Positions 41,791-51,039 of a stretch of 64,000 nucleotides of DNA are shown one piece after another. The notes beneath the pieces were generated by a model that was not told the DNA's origin, did no database searches, and was given only the letters and a program-made list of their open reading frames with translations. The first letter of the stretch is position 1; the number at the start of each line of letters is the position of its first letter. The position numbers and the translations under genes are program-made. The DNA is from Streptomyces coffeae (GTDB lineage Bacteria; Actinomycetota; Actinomycetes; Streptomycetales; Streptomycetaceae). The stretch covers positions 62,001-126,000 of the forward strand of contig NZ_JAERRF010000017.1 of assembly GCF_016741875.1 (NCBI RefSeq). Reading direction: 5' to 3'.

Positions 41791-42207
41791 GTGGCCAGGA
41801 TCTACGCCACGGCGGACGACCTCGAGGACTACACCGGGCAGGCCCCGCCCGAGGACGCCGACCAGCTGCTCGCGCGCGCAACGCGGATGCTGGAGGCAGA
41901 GGTCTTGCGGCTGTGCTGGTACGACGTCGACACCGACGGCATGCCCATCAACACGGTCGTGCTGGAGGCGATCCAGCGGGCGGTGTGCGCTCAGGTGCAG
42001 TGGTGGGGCGAGCTGGGCGACAGCATCGGCGCGGCCGGGGTGGGCTGGGGCTCGGTGGGGATCGGCTCGGTGAGCCTGTCTCGGTCCGGATCGGCATCCG
42101 GCGCCGCGTCAGCCGCTCGTGAAATCGCCCCGCAGGTGGGCGACGAACTGCAAAGCCCGGACCTGACTCCGGACATCTTCCAGCTCGGGGCGGTGTGCAG
42201 CTGGTGA
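41791..42207 (+). CDS. Head-tail connector protein
   Basis: The 138-residue protein has an N-terminal helical part (YATADDLEDYTGQAPPEDAD, then QLLARATRMLEAEVLR) like gp6/gp15-type connectors of siphoviruses. The C-terminal half is Gly/Ser-rich. It sits first in the connector series and starts at GTG. Confidence 0.75.
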   Translation: MARIYATADDLEDYTGQAPPEDADQLLARATRMLEAEVLRLCWYDVDTDGMPINTVVLEAIQRAVCAQVQWWGELGDSIGAAGVGWGSVGIGSVSLSRSGSASGAASAAREIAPQVGDELQSPDLTPDIFQLGAVCSW

Positions 42208-42521
42208 GCGCCGTCCCCAACTGGCTGCTGCGGCACCGCATCCAGGTAGAGGCATACGAGGGGTCCGGAGCGTACGGCGACGTGTACGCCTCGCCGGTCA
42301 CGGTGCGGTGCTTCCTCGACGAGCAGACCCGGATGGTGCGAGCAGCCGACGGAGCCGACACCACGAGCAGCAGCACCGCGTTCTGCCCGCTCGCCACGGT
42401 GGCGCCGCCTGGCTCCCGGGTGACGCTGCCGGAGGGCCGGAAGACAGTCGTCATCAACGCCCTGCGCCGAGACGGCGGCGGCCTGGCCACCCCTGACCAC
42501 CTGGAGGTGCAGCTCGAATGA
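42204..42521 (+). CDS. Head-tail stopper/adaptor protein
   Basis: The 105-residue beta-barrel-like protein (PNWLLRHRIQVEAYEGSGAY) has the size and position of the gp16-type stopper. GTGA overlap with the connector gene; ATGA overlap with the next. Confidence 0.72.
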   Translation: MSAVPNWLLRHRIQVEAYEGSGAYGDVYASPVTVRCFLDEQTRMVRAADGADTTSSSTAFCPLATVAPPGSRVTLPEGRKTVVINALRRDGGGLATPDHLEVQLE

Positions 42522-42871
42522 CGCAGTACACGCGCCTCACCTACAACGGCCGTCGCCTGTGGACCAGCGGCGGCCGTCGTCGTGCCGCCCGCGGCCTACA
42601 GCTCGCCGCCGAGCATGTGCTGGCGGAGTCGAAGAAGGAAGTCCCCCTCGATGAGGGGACGCTGGAGCGGTCGGGTACGGCGACGGTCGATGAGGCCACG
42701 CTCTCCGGTGCCGTCTCGTACGACACCGTTTACGCCCGCCGCCAGCACGAAGAGCTGACCTGGCGGCACGCACCGGGCAGGAAGGCCAAGTATCTGGAAG
42801 ACCCCATGAACCGGGAACGGGAACGGGTCCTCCAGATCATCGCCGCCGAGATCCGCCGGTGGCTGCGGTGA
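42518..42871 (+). CDS. Tail completion/minor capsid protein (HK97 gp10-like)
   Basis: The 117-residue protein has a helical N terminus (AARGLQLAAEHVLAESKKEV), DEGTLERSGTA and AVSYDTVYARRQHEEL. These match the conserved features of HK97 gp10/minor-capsid proteins, where PLDTGxLRxS and YAxxxHE recur. Confidence 0.78.
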   Translation: MTQYTRLTYNGRRLWTSGGRRRAARGLQLAAEHVLAESKKEVPLDEGTLERSGTATVDEATLSGAVSYDTVYARRQHEELTWRHAPGRKAKYLEDPMNRERERVLQIIAAEIRRWLR

Positions 42872-43305
42872 GCTACACCATCCCCCTCGTCGAGGGCCTG
42901 GCGCAGCTCCTCGCGGCCGACGGCATCGGCACCTGGCACGCCAACGGGGCGTACACCGCGGCGGAGGTCGGCATCACGGTCACCGCCGTGCCGGACGCCC
43001 CGGACCAGATCATCGCCATCACTCCGTACTCGGTGGATGACAGCAGTGGCACTACCGACGTAGTTCAGGGCATCCAGATCCGATTCCGGGCCGGGCCGGA
43101 TCCTCGGGTGCTCCTCGAACGCGAGGACGCCGTGTACGAGCTGCTGCACATGCGCGAGCACACCACCCTCGGCGGCATTCACGTGGCCCTGATGTGGCGG
43201 CAGTCGCTGGCCTGGATCGGCGCGGACGACCGGGGGCGGCAAGAGCTGACCGCGAACTACTACCTGCGGCCGGTCAGGCCCGCGCCGCTTCTGATCGAAA
43301 CATGA
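42868..43305 (+). CDS. Tail terminator protein
   Basis: The 145-residue protein (VSYTIPLVEGLAQLLAADGI, later VLLEREDAVYELLHMREHTT) occupies the slot before the major tail gene where tail terminators lie, with a fitting size and fold pattern. GTG start overlaps the previous stop. Confidence 0.72.
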   Translation: MSYTIPLVEGLAQLLAADGIGTWHANGAYTAAEVGITVTAVPDAPDQIIAITPYSVDDSSGTTDVVQGIQIRFRAGPDPRVLLEREDAVYELLHMREHTTLGGIHVALMWRQSLAWIGADDRGRQELTANYYLRPVRPAPLLIET

Positions 43306-43318
43306 GGAGGACCGTGCG

Positions 43319-43792
43319 ATGAGCACCCCCACCCCCGTGACTGCCCTGGCCCGCCGGTGGCGGCTCGAGGTCAACATGGGCACCGCTGAGGCAGCGGACT
43401 GGCAGCTGTGCCCCGCGATCACCTCGTTCGAGTGGTCGGCCGAGCCCAACCACGAGGACAGCTCCACGTACGACGATGACGGCTGGGCGGGCAACACCAA
43501 GACCGGCCAGGCGTGGGAGGTGCAGGCCACGTTCAACCGCAAGACCTCGACGGACTTCACCGCCTACCACCCGGTCCACGAGAAGCTCCGCGCCGTCGCG
43601 ATGGGCTGGGGCGCGGACTCCGAGGTGCCGGTGCGGTGGATGGACCGCAACGGCCTCCCCGAGGCGTACCAGGGCTCGGCGTTGGTGGAGTGGGCCCCGT
43701 CCGGTGGCGAGACCAACGACCTCGATCAGGTCGAGGTGACGCTGACCGGTAACGGACCGCTGTCCCAGATCACCAATCCGCTGGCGGCCTGA
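43319..43792 (+). CDS. Major tail (tube) protein
   Basis: The 157-residue beta-rich protein (RRWRLEVNMGTAEAADWQLC, then EDSSTYDDDGWAGNTKTGQA) resembles the tube proteins of actino-siphoviruses. GAGGAGG lies 7 bases before the ATG, suiting high expression. It forms the tail tube around the tape measure. Confidence 0.82.
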   Translation: MSTPTPVTALARRWRLEVNMGTAEAADWQLCPAITSFEWSAEPNHEDSSTYDDDGWAGNTKTGQAWEVQATFNRKTSTDFTAYHPVHEKLRAVAMGWGADSEVPVRWMDRNGLPEAYQGSALVEWAPSGGETNDLDQVEVTLTGNGPLSQITNPLAA

Positions 43793-43793
43793 C

Positions 43794-44297
43794 GTGGCGG
43801 CCCGGTTCGAGGCCCTGGACGAGCTGTTCGACGATGCGCTCGAACTTCCTATCCAGGGCAAGACGTACCGCATCCCCAGCCCGTCCGCAGAGGATGGCCT
43901 GCGGGTGCAGCGCATCACCACCCTCGCCGCCCGGCTCGTCCAAGGAGGCGAGGCGATCGACACCACGCTCCTCGACGACGACGAGGAACGCGACCTTCTT
44001 CAGCTGTGCCTGGGCCCGGTCTTTGAGCAGCTGCGCGAGGACGGCGTCAACTGGTCCCATCTCCGGCACGCCGGGCTCACGGCGATGTTCTGGATCGTCA
44101 GCGGCATCGACACCGCCGAGCAGTACTGGAAGGCGGCTGGGGACCCTTCTCAGCTGGCCCCGAATCGGGCGGAGCGCCGGGCCAAGGCCAAGAAGAATGG
44201 ATCGGCTGCGGTGAGCGCGACGAAACGACGGGGCTCTACGAGTGGTACGAGCGGCCGCAAGGGTTCCGGGAAAGGCCGAAAGGCCGCGACGACCTGA
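43794..44297 (+). CDS. Tail assembly chaperone (gpG-like)
   Basis: The 167-residue protein has a compact N-terminal domain (LDELFDDALELPIQGKTYRI) and a Lys/Arg/Ser-rich end, and lies between the tube and tape-measure genes. This is the G position of the G/GT pair. It coats the tape measure during tail assembly and normally has a frameshifted longer partner. Confidence 0.85.
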   Translation: MAARFEALDELFDDALELPIQGKTYRIPSPSAEDGLRVQRITTLAARLVQGGEAIDTTLLDDDEERDLLQLCLGPVFEQLREDGVNWSHLRHAGLTAMFWIVSGIDTAEQYWKAAGDPSQLAPNRAERRAKAKKNGSAAVSATKRRGSTSGTSGRKGSGKGRKAATT

Positions 44298-44521
44298 CAT
44301 GGGCCGCCCTGCTGGAGCAGTGGCCGCTGATCGAGTGCGACCTGCACGAGGTCTACGGCATCGACACCGAGGAGCCCGGCATCCTCCGGGCCCGGTCCTG
44401 GCGGTGGCTTCGGCTACGCATCCTTGGCCTCCTCAGCGCTGACGGCCGCCTGTCCCGGCACTTCGCGCCTCCTGACCCCAAGGTCCCCAAGCTGCCGAGG
44501 GGAGGCGCATCGTGGCTCTGA
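44180..44521 (+). CDS. T-domain extension reached by probable -1 frameshift (GT chaperone)
   Basis: The -1 frame reads DETTGLYEWYERPQGF..., then LLEQWPLIECDLHEVYGI and a stop at 44519-44521. It carries a protein-like sequence after the G frame becomes basic filler, but has no ATG or GTG start of its own. That matches the GT extension of siphovirus tail chaperones. The shift must lie between about 44180 and 44297. No canonical XXXYYYZ heptamer was found; repeated AAG codons (44184-44196) are the best candidate. Confidence 0.7.
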   Translation, partial: GQGQEEWIGCGERDETTGLYEWYERPQGFRERPKGRDDLTWAALLEQWPLIECDLHEVYGIDTEEPGILRARSWRWLRLRILGLLSADGRLSRHFAPPDPKVPKLPRGGASWL

Positions 44522-46656
44522 GCATCGGCGAACTGGTCGGTTTCATCCGGGCTGATGACTCCGGCTGGCAGAACGGCCTCGACCGCGCTGCGCTCCGCCT
44601 CCGCGGCCTCCAGCGCGACGCGGACGGCACCCTCCGCGACCTGCGGGGGCGTTTCGTCTCCGAGGGAGACGCAGCCGGGCGCGGCTTGTCCGACGGCATC
44701 CGCGCCCACGCCGATCTGGCCGCCCAGGCCATACGCCGGGTGGGCCCGGCTATCGCCGCGGTCGGGGCAGGTGTGCCGGCCCTTGCCGGGGCCGTCGTGG
44801 CGTTCGCCAGCCTGGCATCCGGCGCGGCCGCGGCCGGGCTGGCGGTCAAAGCCTTCCAGCTCGCGGCACAGCCGCAGCTCCAGGCCGTCACGGATGTCGC
44901 CGAGCTGGCGGCCAAGGCCGAGGAGGCGGCCGCCAAGGGCGGAGCGGAGGCGGCGAAGGCGCAACAGGAGTACACCGATGCGCTCAACGATCTACCTCCG
45001 GCGACGAGGGCGACGGCCAAGGAGTTCGTCGGGCTGAAGAAGGACTACAAGACGTGGTCCGACGAGATGAGCGGCACCACCATGCCGCTGTTCACCAAGG
45101 GCATCCAGATCCTCCGTGACCTGCTGCCCACCCTGACCCCGTTCGTGAAGGCAGCGGCCGGAGCCATCGGCCGGTTCCTGGACGATGTCGCCCGTGGGGT
45201 GAAGTCCGCGGGCTTCAAGCAGTGGGCCGCGGACATGTCTGCGGCTGCCGGGCCGGCGCTCTACAACTTCCTGACCGTCATCAAGAACCTGGCGATCGGA
45301 TTCGCCGGGCTCCTCCAGGCGTTCCTGCCCACCAGCGACGGTGTCGAGGGCGGCCTCGTGCGCATGTCCGAGGCATTCGCGAACTGGGGCCAGTCGCTGA
45401 AGGATTCGGATGGGTTCGCCGCCTTCATGGACACCGCACGCGAGGGCGCGCAGCTGTTCGGCACACTCGCGGGTGCCGCGCTCCAGGTGTTCGTGGCTCT
45501 GTCGCCGCTCATCGGGGTGACTGCCCAGCTTGCGACGCTGCTGGCCGGGGTGATCAACGCGATCCCGCCCAGTGTCTTGTCCGTGATCGCCGTGGGAATC
45601 ACTTCGATCGCGCTGGGCATGAAGCTGTGGGCGATGTACGGCGCGATCGTGACCGCCGTGACCCGCGGCTGGGCCATCGCGCAGGGCATTTTGAACACGG
45701 TCATGGCCATGAACCCGATCGCCCTGGTCGTGCTGGCGATCGCGGCGCTGGTCGCGATCATCGTCGTGGCGTGGCAGAAGAGCGAGGCTTTCCGCAACGT
45801 CGTGATGGCGGTGTGGGGCGCGATCAAGTCATTCATCTCTGGTGCAGTCAGCGGGATCATGGCCGCGATCGGCTGGTTCTCCAACATCCCGGAGATGGTC
45901 TCGGGCTGGTTCGGGGCCGCGAAGGACTGGGCCGTCGCCAAGTGGAACGCCCTGCTTACCTGGCTGAAGGCGTTCCCCGGCCGTGCTGTCGGCGCGATCT
46001 CATCCCTCGGCGGTCGGCTCTCGAGCACTGCCTCCTCCGCCGGAAGCCGCATGGTCTCCGCGATCACCGCAAAGATCAGCAGTGCGATCAGCTGGATCCG
46101 CGGGATGCCGGGCCGGGCTGTCTCCGCGCTGGGCAACCTGGGCTCAAAGCTGTACAACGGTGGCCGGTCGCTCATCAGCGGTTTCATAAACGGAATCGTG
46201 AGCAAGGCCGGTGACCTGTACAACAAGGCGAAGTCCCTCGTCGGCAAGGTGCGGAACCTCTTCCCCTTCTCACCCGCCCGCGAAGGCCCCTTCTCGGGGC
46301 GCGGCTACACCACCTACTCCGGCCGCGCGCTGATCGGCGACTGGGCCCACGGCATCACCCAGCAACAGGGCGCTGTCACCGGCGCCATGGCGCGGGTCGC
46401 GCAGGCCGGGCAGGACGCGCTCAACGGCAACGCCCCGGCCCTGACGGTCGGACAGGGCGGCACCGCAGCGCTCACCGCCCCGCGCGCGGGCACGCCCGGC
46501 ACGCAGGCAGGCGGGGCCGCCACTTCGCAGCAGACCCCCGTGGTGCGGGTCATCGTGGACGCCTCCGATGGGGGCGATGACCTCACCCGCTGGCTCCGCA
46601 AGACCGTCCGTGTCCAAGGGCGGGGCAACGTCCAAGTCGCTTTCGGAGGTACCTGA
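44512..46656 (+). CDS. Tape measure protein
   Basis: The 714-residue helical protein has hydrophobic segments at about 80-115 and 330-430 (SVLSVIAVGITSIALGMKLW, MNPIALVVLAIAALVAIIVV) and conserved FPFSPAREGPFSGRGYTTYSG near residue 584, typical of phage tape measures. GTG start overlaps the frameshifted chaperone end. At about 0.15 nm per residue it predicts a tail near 107 nm. Confidence 0.93.
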   Translation: MALSIGELVGFIRADDSGWQNGLDRAALRLRGLQRDADGTLRDLRGRFVSEGDAAGRGLSDGIRAHADLAAQAIRRVGPAIAAVGAGVPALAGAVVAFASLASGAAAAGLAVKAFQLAAQPQLQAVTDVAELAAKAEEAAAKGGAEAAKAQQEYTDALNDLPPATRATAKEFVGLKKDYKTWSDEMSGTTMPLFTKGIQILRDLLPTLTPFVKAAAGAIGRFLDDVARGVKSAGFKQWAADMSAAAGPALYNFLTVIKNLAIGFAGLLQAFLPTSDGVEGGLVRMSEAFANWGQSLKDSDGFAAFMDTAREGAQLFGTLAGAALQVFVALSPLIGVTAQLATLLAGVINAIPPSVLSVIAVGITSIALGMKLWAMYGAIVTAVTRGWAIAQGILNTVMAMNPIALVVLAIAALVAIIVVAWQKSEAFRNVVMAVWGAIKSFISGAVSGIMAAIGWFSNIPEMVSGWFGAAKDWAVAKWNALLTWLKAFPGRAVGAISSLGGRLSSTASSAGSRMVSAITAKISSAISWIRGMPGRAVSALGNLGSKLYNGGRSLISGFINGIVSKAGDLYNKAKSLVGKVRNLFPFSPAREGPFSGRGYTTYSGRALIGDWAHGITQQQGAVTGAMARVAQAGQDALNGNAPALTVGQGGTAALTAPRAGTPGTQAGGAATSQQTPVVRVIVDASDGGDDLTRWLRKTVRVQGRGNVQVAFGGT

Positions 46657-49385
46657 TGGCGTTCCCTGACTTGCGCGTCGAGATCCAGGTGGGCGACACC
46701 TGGACGGACGTCACCGGCGACACCTTCACCCGGCGGCAGCAGGTCAGCATCAGCCGGGGCCGACGGGACGAGGCGGCCCGCTCGGACCCGGCGCGCTGCC
46801 AGGTGGGGCTGAACAACAAGGACGGCCGCTACTCGCCGAAGAACCCGCGGAGTCCCCTCTACGGGCTCATCGGCCGTAACACTCCGCTGCGGGTCACGGT
46901 CGCCGGGCAGACGCCGCGGCTGGTCCTGGACGGCTCGCTATCCGGCGTCGTGTCCACCCCGGATACGGCGCCGCTGGACATCATCGGTGACATCGACCTG
47001 CGGGCCGAGGTCGAGATCGACTGGACCGCCAGCGACCTCAACCAAGTCCTGATCGGCAAGTGGGACGGGGCGACGAACCAGCGTTCCTACGCGCTGCGGG
47101 TCCTCGACCAGCAGCTACTGCTCTCGTGGTCCGAGAACGGCGTCGCGGTCCTGGTCGCCGCCGTGACGCTGCCGACCCTGCCCGACAGGTGCGCGCTGCG
47201 CGCCACGTTGGACGCAGACAACGGCACCGGCGGCCGGACGGTCACCTTCTACTGGGCGCGCAGCACAGCAGGGCCGTGGACGCAGATCGGCAATCCAGTC
47301 GTGCAGACCACGGCAACCTCCATCTACTCGGGTACCGCACCTCTGCTGGTGGGTTCGCCGGATGCCACGACCAACCCGCCCCGCGTTCCCTTCACCGGTT
47401 CCGGCTACCGGTTCGAGGTCCGCAGCGGGATCAACGGCACGGTGGTGGCGAGCCCTGACTTCACCGCGGTGACGCCCGGGGCGGCCTCCTTCACCGATGC
47501 GACGGGCCACGTCTGGACCCTGGCAGGCACCGCCACGGTGACCAACCGGCTGACGCGCTTCGTCGGCGAAGTCAGCAGTTGGCCGTCCCGCTGGGGTGTG
47601 TCCGGTAAGGACGTGTGGGTGCCGCTGGAGGCATCCGGCATCACCCGCCGCCTCGGGCAGGGTGTCAAACCCCTCGCGTCCACCCTGCGGCGCCGCATCC
47701 CCGCCGAGCCCGCGCTGCTCGCGTACTGGCCAATGGAGGAGGAGCGTGAGGCCACCCAGGCGTACAGCCCAATGCCGGGCGTGCAGCCGATGGTGGTCGA
47801 CGGGATCGAGTTCGCCAGCGATGACACCCTCGCCGGATCGTCCGCGCTCCCCAAGGTCAGCACCGCCGGCGCGATCGGCGCCCAAGTGCCTGTGGGCCCG
47901 GACGGGGCGTGGCGGGTGGAATGCGTCTACAAGCTCTCCGACTACCCAGCGGTGGCGGCGACGATCCTGGAAGTGCGCACCACCGGCACCTACGCGACGC
48001 TTCGGATCGAGGCACGGCCGAGCAACGTGCGGCTGTACGGGATCACCAGCACGGGCGTGTCCACGATCGTGATGAACATCGCGCCCACCGCCCTGTTCAC
48101 CGGCGCGTGGAACCGGCTCCAGTTGCGGGCCTCAACGTCCGGCGGATCGACCACCTTTCACTGCAACTGGATCACCATCGGCGTGCAGGAACGCGGCCTG
48201 TCCACAGTCGTGCCGGGCGTCACCGCCGGGCACGTCACGTCGGTACAGTGCGCCCCGGGCGCAGGGATCGACCAACGCGACCTGAGCATGGGCCACCTGG
48301 CTGTCATGAGCGTCGTACAGTCCACCATCTACGACCTGGCCGACGAAGGATTCGCAGGCGAGACCGCCCACGCCCGGATGCGTCGCCTGTGCCAGGAGGA
48401 GGGCGTGCCACTGGTCATCAGCGGCGCCGCCCAGGACACCCCGGCAATGGGCCCCCAGCGGCCGGCCACTCTGCTCGACCTGCTCGGCCAGGCCGCGGAC
48501 ACCGACGGGGGAATCCTCGGCGAGCAAAGAGACCGGCTCGCGCTGCGGTACCGGACGAGGACGAGCCTCTACAGCCAGCCTCCGGCGCTGGCGCTGGACT
48601 ACCAGGGTCCGGGGCTGGCCCCGCCGTTGGAGCCGCAGGATGATGACGCGGAGGTGCGCAACGACGTCACGGTCCAGCGCATCGGGGGCAGCGCTGCCCG
48701 CGCGGTCCTCGAAGCGGGCCCCCTGTCCGTGCAACCGCCGCCCGCGGGCGTGGGCCTGTACGACGAGTCCGTGAGCCTCAGCCTCGCCGCCGATGACCAG
48801 GCCGAGCCGATTGCCTGGTGGCGGCTGTGGATGGGCACACAGGACGAGCTGCGCTATCCGAGCGTGCGTGTGGACGTGGCCAAGGCGCCGGCCTTACTGG
48901 CGGGTGCGGCGGCCGCGGTGGTGGAGGGCGACCGGCTCACCATCGCCAACCCGCCGCCGTGGCTGCCGCCGGAGACCATCGACGAGATCGCGCAGGGCTA
49001 CGCCGAGTCGTTCCTGCCGGGCCGGTGGGACATCACCTACACGTGCACGCCCGCGCGCCCGTGGGCGGTCGCGCTCGCCGCTGACGATGCGCTGACCGGC
49101 ATCGTGTACCTCGCCGACACCGACGGCAGCCAGCTGTCATCGCCGGTGAACGAGGCCGCCACCACTTTGCTGGTAGCCGTGACCGCTGGCCCGCTCTGGC
49201 CGACCGGCGGGGCGTACCTGCCGGTGGACGTCATGCTCGGCGGGGAGCGGGTCGCGATCACCGCCGTCTCCGGCACCAGCTCGCCGCAGACCTTCACCGT
49301 CGTCCGGTCGGTGAACGGCATCACCAAGTCGCACGCCGCGGGGACCGCGCTGTCTCTCGCGGCCCCCGCCATTGCCGCCCTGTAG
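46656..49385 (+). CDS. Large minor tail protein with lectin-like domain
   Basis: In this 909-residue protein the N-terminal 120 residues (DVTGDTFTRRQQVSISRGRR, then CQVGLNNKDGRYSPKNP) match the conserved base of actinophage minor tail proteins. The middle holds two concanavalin/LamG-like beta regions. The C terminus binds other tail-tip parts. Codon 747 (48894-48896, Leu) is TTA. The TGATG overlap couples it to the tape measure. It probably helps host recognition. Confidence 0.85.
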   Translation: MAFPDLRVEIQVGDTWTDVTGDTFTRRQQVSISRGRRDEAARSDPARCQVGLNNKDGRYSPKNPRSPLYGLIGRNTPLRVTVAGQTPRLVLDGSLSGVVSTPDTAPLDIIGDIDLRAEVEIDWTASDLNQVLIGKWDGATNQRSYALRVLDQQLLLSWSENGVAVLVAAVTLPTLPDRCALRATLDADNGTGGRTVTFYWARSTAGPWTQIGNPVVQTTATSIYSGTAPLLVGSPDATTNPPRVPFTGSGYRFEVRSGINGTVVASPDFTAVTPGAASFTDATGHVWTLAGTATVTNRLTRFVGEVSSWPSRWGVSGKDVWVPLEASGITRRLGQGVKPLASTLRRRIPAEPALLAYWPMEEEREATQAYSPMPGVQPMVVDGIEFASDDTLAGSSALPKVSTAGAIGAQVPVGPDGAWRVECVYKLSDYPAVAATILEVRTTGTYATLRIEARPSNVRLYGITSTGVSTIVMNIAPTALFTGAWNRLQLRASTSGGSTTFHCNWITIGVQERGLSTVVPGVTAGHVTSVQCAPGAGIDQRDLSMGHLAVMSVVQSTIYDLADEGFAGETAHARMRRLCQEEGVPLVISGAAQDTPAMGPQRPATLLDLLGQAADTDGGILGEQRDRLALRYRTRTSLYSQPPALALDYQGPGLAPPLEPQDDDAEVRNDVTVQRIGGSAARAVLEAGPLSVQPPPAGVGLYDESVSLSLAADDQAEPIAWWRLWMGTQDELRYPSVRVDVAKAPALLAGAAAAVVEGDRLTIANPPPWLPPETIDEIAQGYAESFLPGRWDITYTCTPARPWAVALAADDALTGIVYLADTDGSQLSSPVNEAATTLLVAVTAGPLWPTGGAYLPVDVMLGGERVAITAVSGTSSPQTFTVVRSVNGITKSHAAGTALSLAAPAIAAL

Positions 49386-49394
49386 GAGGCTCCG

Positions 49395-51020
49395 TTGACC
49401 ACGCCTGTTGACCAGTGGCATCCCGCGTTGCCGATCACTGCGGGGCGGCTGAACTACATGCTGGCGCGCCTGTCGGAGATGACGACCGTGAAGAGCTTCG
49501 GGGCGCTCGGGGACGGTGCCGCGGACGATGCGCCCGCGATCCAGCTGGCGCTGAACGACGCACGGGATTCCGGCGGCGGCTGGGTGATCGTGCCGCCAGG
49601 GGTGTATCTGCTGTCGTCGCTCCCGCTGAGGATCTATCGCAACACGAGGCTGACCCTTTTGCCGGGTGCGGAATTTCGGCGGAACATGGCCGAGACGATG
49701 CTCATCAACGGCGACGCGGGGCAGAACTTCGGCGGATACACCGGCCACTCGAATATCACGGTCGAGGGTGGCCTGTGGAATATGAGGGGGACCACAGCGG
49801 GGCTGACGGGCAGTGTGATGTGCATCAGCATCGGGCACTGCCAGGACATCACCATCCGCGACCTGGAGGTGCGTGACCTCCCCGGCTACCACGCCGTGGA
49901 ACTGAACAGCACCAAGCGGGGCGCCATCCTCAACTGCCGGTTCCGCGGGTACGTCGATCCCGGGGCCAGAGACTTCAGCGAGGCGATTCAGCTGGATTTG
50001 GCGAAGTCCTCCGGGGTTTTTGGGGGATTTGGTCCATACGATCACACTCCGGCCGAGGACATTTTGATCCAGGGCTGCTATTTCGGGGCGAGCGGTACAG
50101 GCGGCACGACTGCCTGGCCGCGCGGAGTTGGCTCCCACAGCGCGACCATCACCAAATTCCACCGCCGCATTCGCGTACTCGGCAACACCTTCGAGTCGGT
50201 ATTGCAGTACGGCGTCAGCGCGTACAACTGGGAAGATGTCACGGTCACCGGCAACACCTTCTCGTCGTGCGGCTCCGGGGTACGCATCCGGTCCGTCATC
50301 GCCAGCGACACCGAGGACACCAAGGACCCGAGCGGGACGCAGACTAACGCCTCCCAGTCCATCAAGAACTTCGCCGTGAGTAGCAACACGTTCCGCTTCG
50401 GCGGCGGCTACGACGAGCCGATCGTCGCCCTCGGGGAGACCACGGGGCAGATCCTCAACCTCTCCATCAGTGGCAACTCCATAGACGACTCGACAGCGAA
50501 CGAGAACGGAATCCGACTGCAAAGGGCCGAGCGGTTCTCCGTGTCCGGGAACACCATCAGCAATGTCTCCGGAACCGCGATCTCAATGGAGGACTGCACC
50601 AACGGCAACGTCACGGGGAACGAGATTTACGCCCCGGGCAGTCACGGAATCACTTCCGTCACAACCACTCACACCAGCCTGAACGCCAACTCGATCATGT
50701 ATCCCGCGAACAACGGGATCCTGGTCCAGGACGGCTCGGACATCCAGGTCAAGAACAACTACATCAAGTCGCCGGGGCGCCAGACCAATAACACCTGGTA
50801 TGGGATCCGCATCAGCACGAACGCCTCCAGCATTCACCTGACCGGGAACAAGACCCGGCCCAACGGCAGCGGCAACGAGGCCATCAACGGCCTGTCCGTC
50901 TCCAACACCTGCACGAACATCGCCCGGAGCGGCAACGACTGGCGTGGAACCCAGTTCACCGGTGGCGCGCTGGCAGACAGCTCCACCTCGCCGGCCACCA
51001 GCGCTACCGACCTGACCTGA
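49395..51020 (+). CDS. Pectate-lyase-like beta-helix tailspike/depolymerase
   Basis: The 541-residue protein has a short tail-binding start, then the motif VKSFGALGDGAADDAPAIQL and a long right-handed parallel beta-helix with NTF/NSI turn repeats (VTGNTFSS, ISGNSIDD, VSGNTISN, VTGNEIY). This fold is typical of phage tailspikes that cleave or bind surface glycans. The start is TTG, set by GGAGG 5 bases upstream. Catalytic residues are not identified. Confidence 0.85.
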   Translation: MTTPVDQWHPALPITAGRLNYMLARLSEMTTVKSFGALGDGAADDAPAIQLALNDARDSGGGWVIVPPGVYLLSSLPLRIYRNTRLTLLPGAEFRRNMAETMLINGDAGQNFGGYTGHSNITVEGGLWNMRGTTAGLTGSVMCISIGHCQDITIRDLEVRDLPGYHAVELNSTKRGAILNCRFRGYVDPGARDFSEAIQLDLAKSSGVFGGFGPYDHTPAEDILIQGCYFGASGTGGTTAWPRGVGSHSATITKFHRRIRVLGNTFESVLQYGVSAYNWEDVTVTGNTFSSCGSGVRIRSVIASDTEDTKDPSGTQTNASQSIKNFAVSSNTFRFGGGYDEPIVALGETTGQILNLSISGNSIDDSTANENGIRLQRAERFSVSGNTISNVSGTAISMEDCTNGNVTGNEIYAPGSHGITSVTTTHTSLNANSIMYPANNGILVQDGSDIQVKNNYIKSPGRQTNNTWYGIRISTNASSIHLTGNKTRPNGSGNEAINGLSVSNTCTNIARSGNDWRGTQFTGGALADSSTSPATSATDLT

Positions 51021-51039
51021 CCGAGAGGAGGCAACCAAC

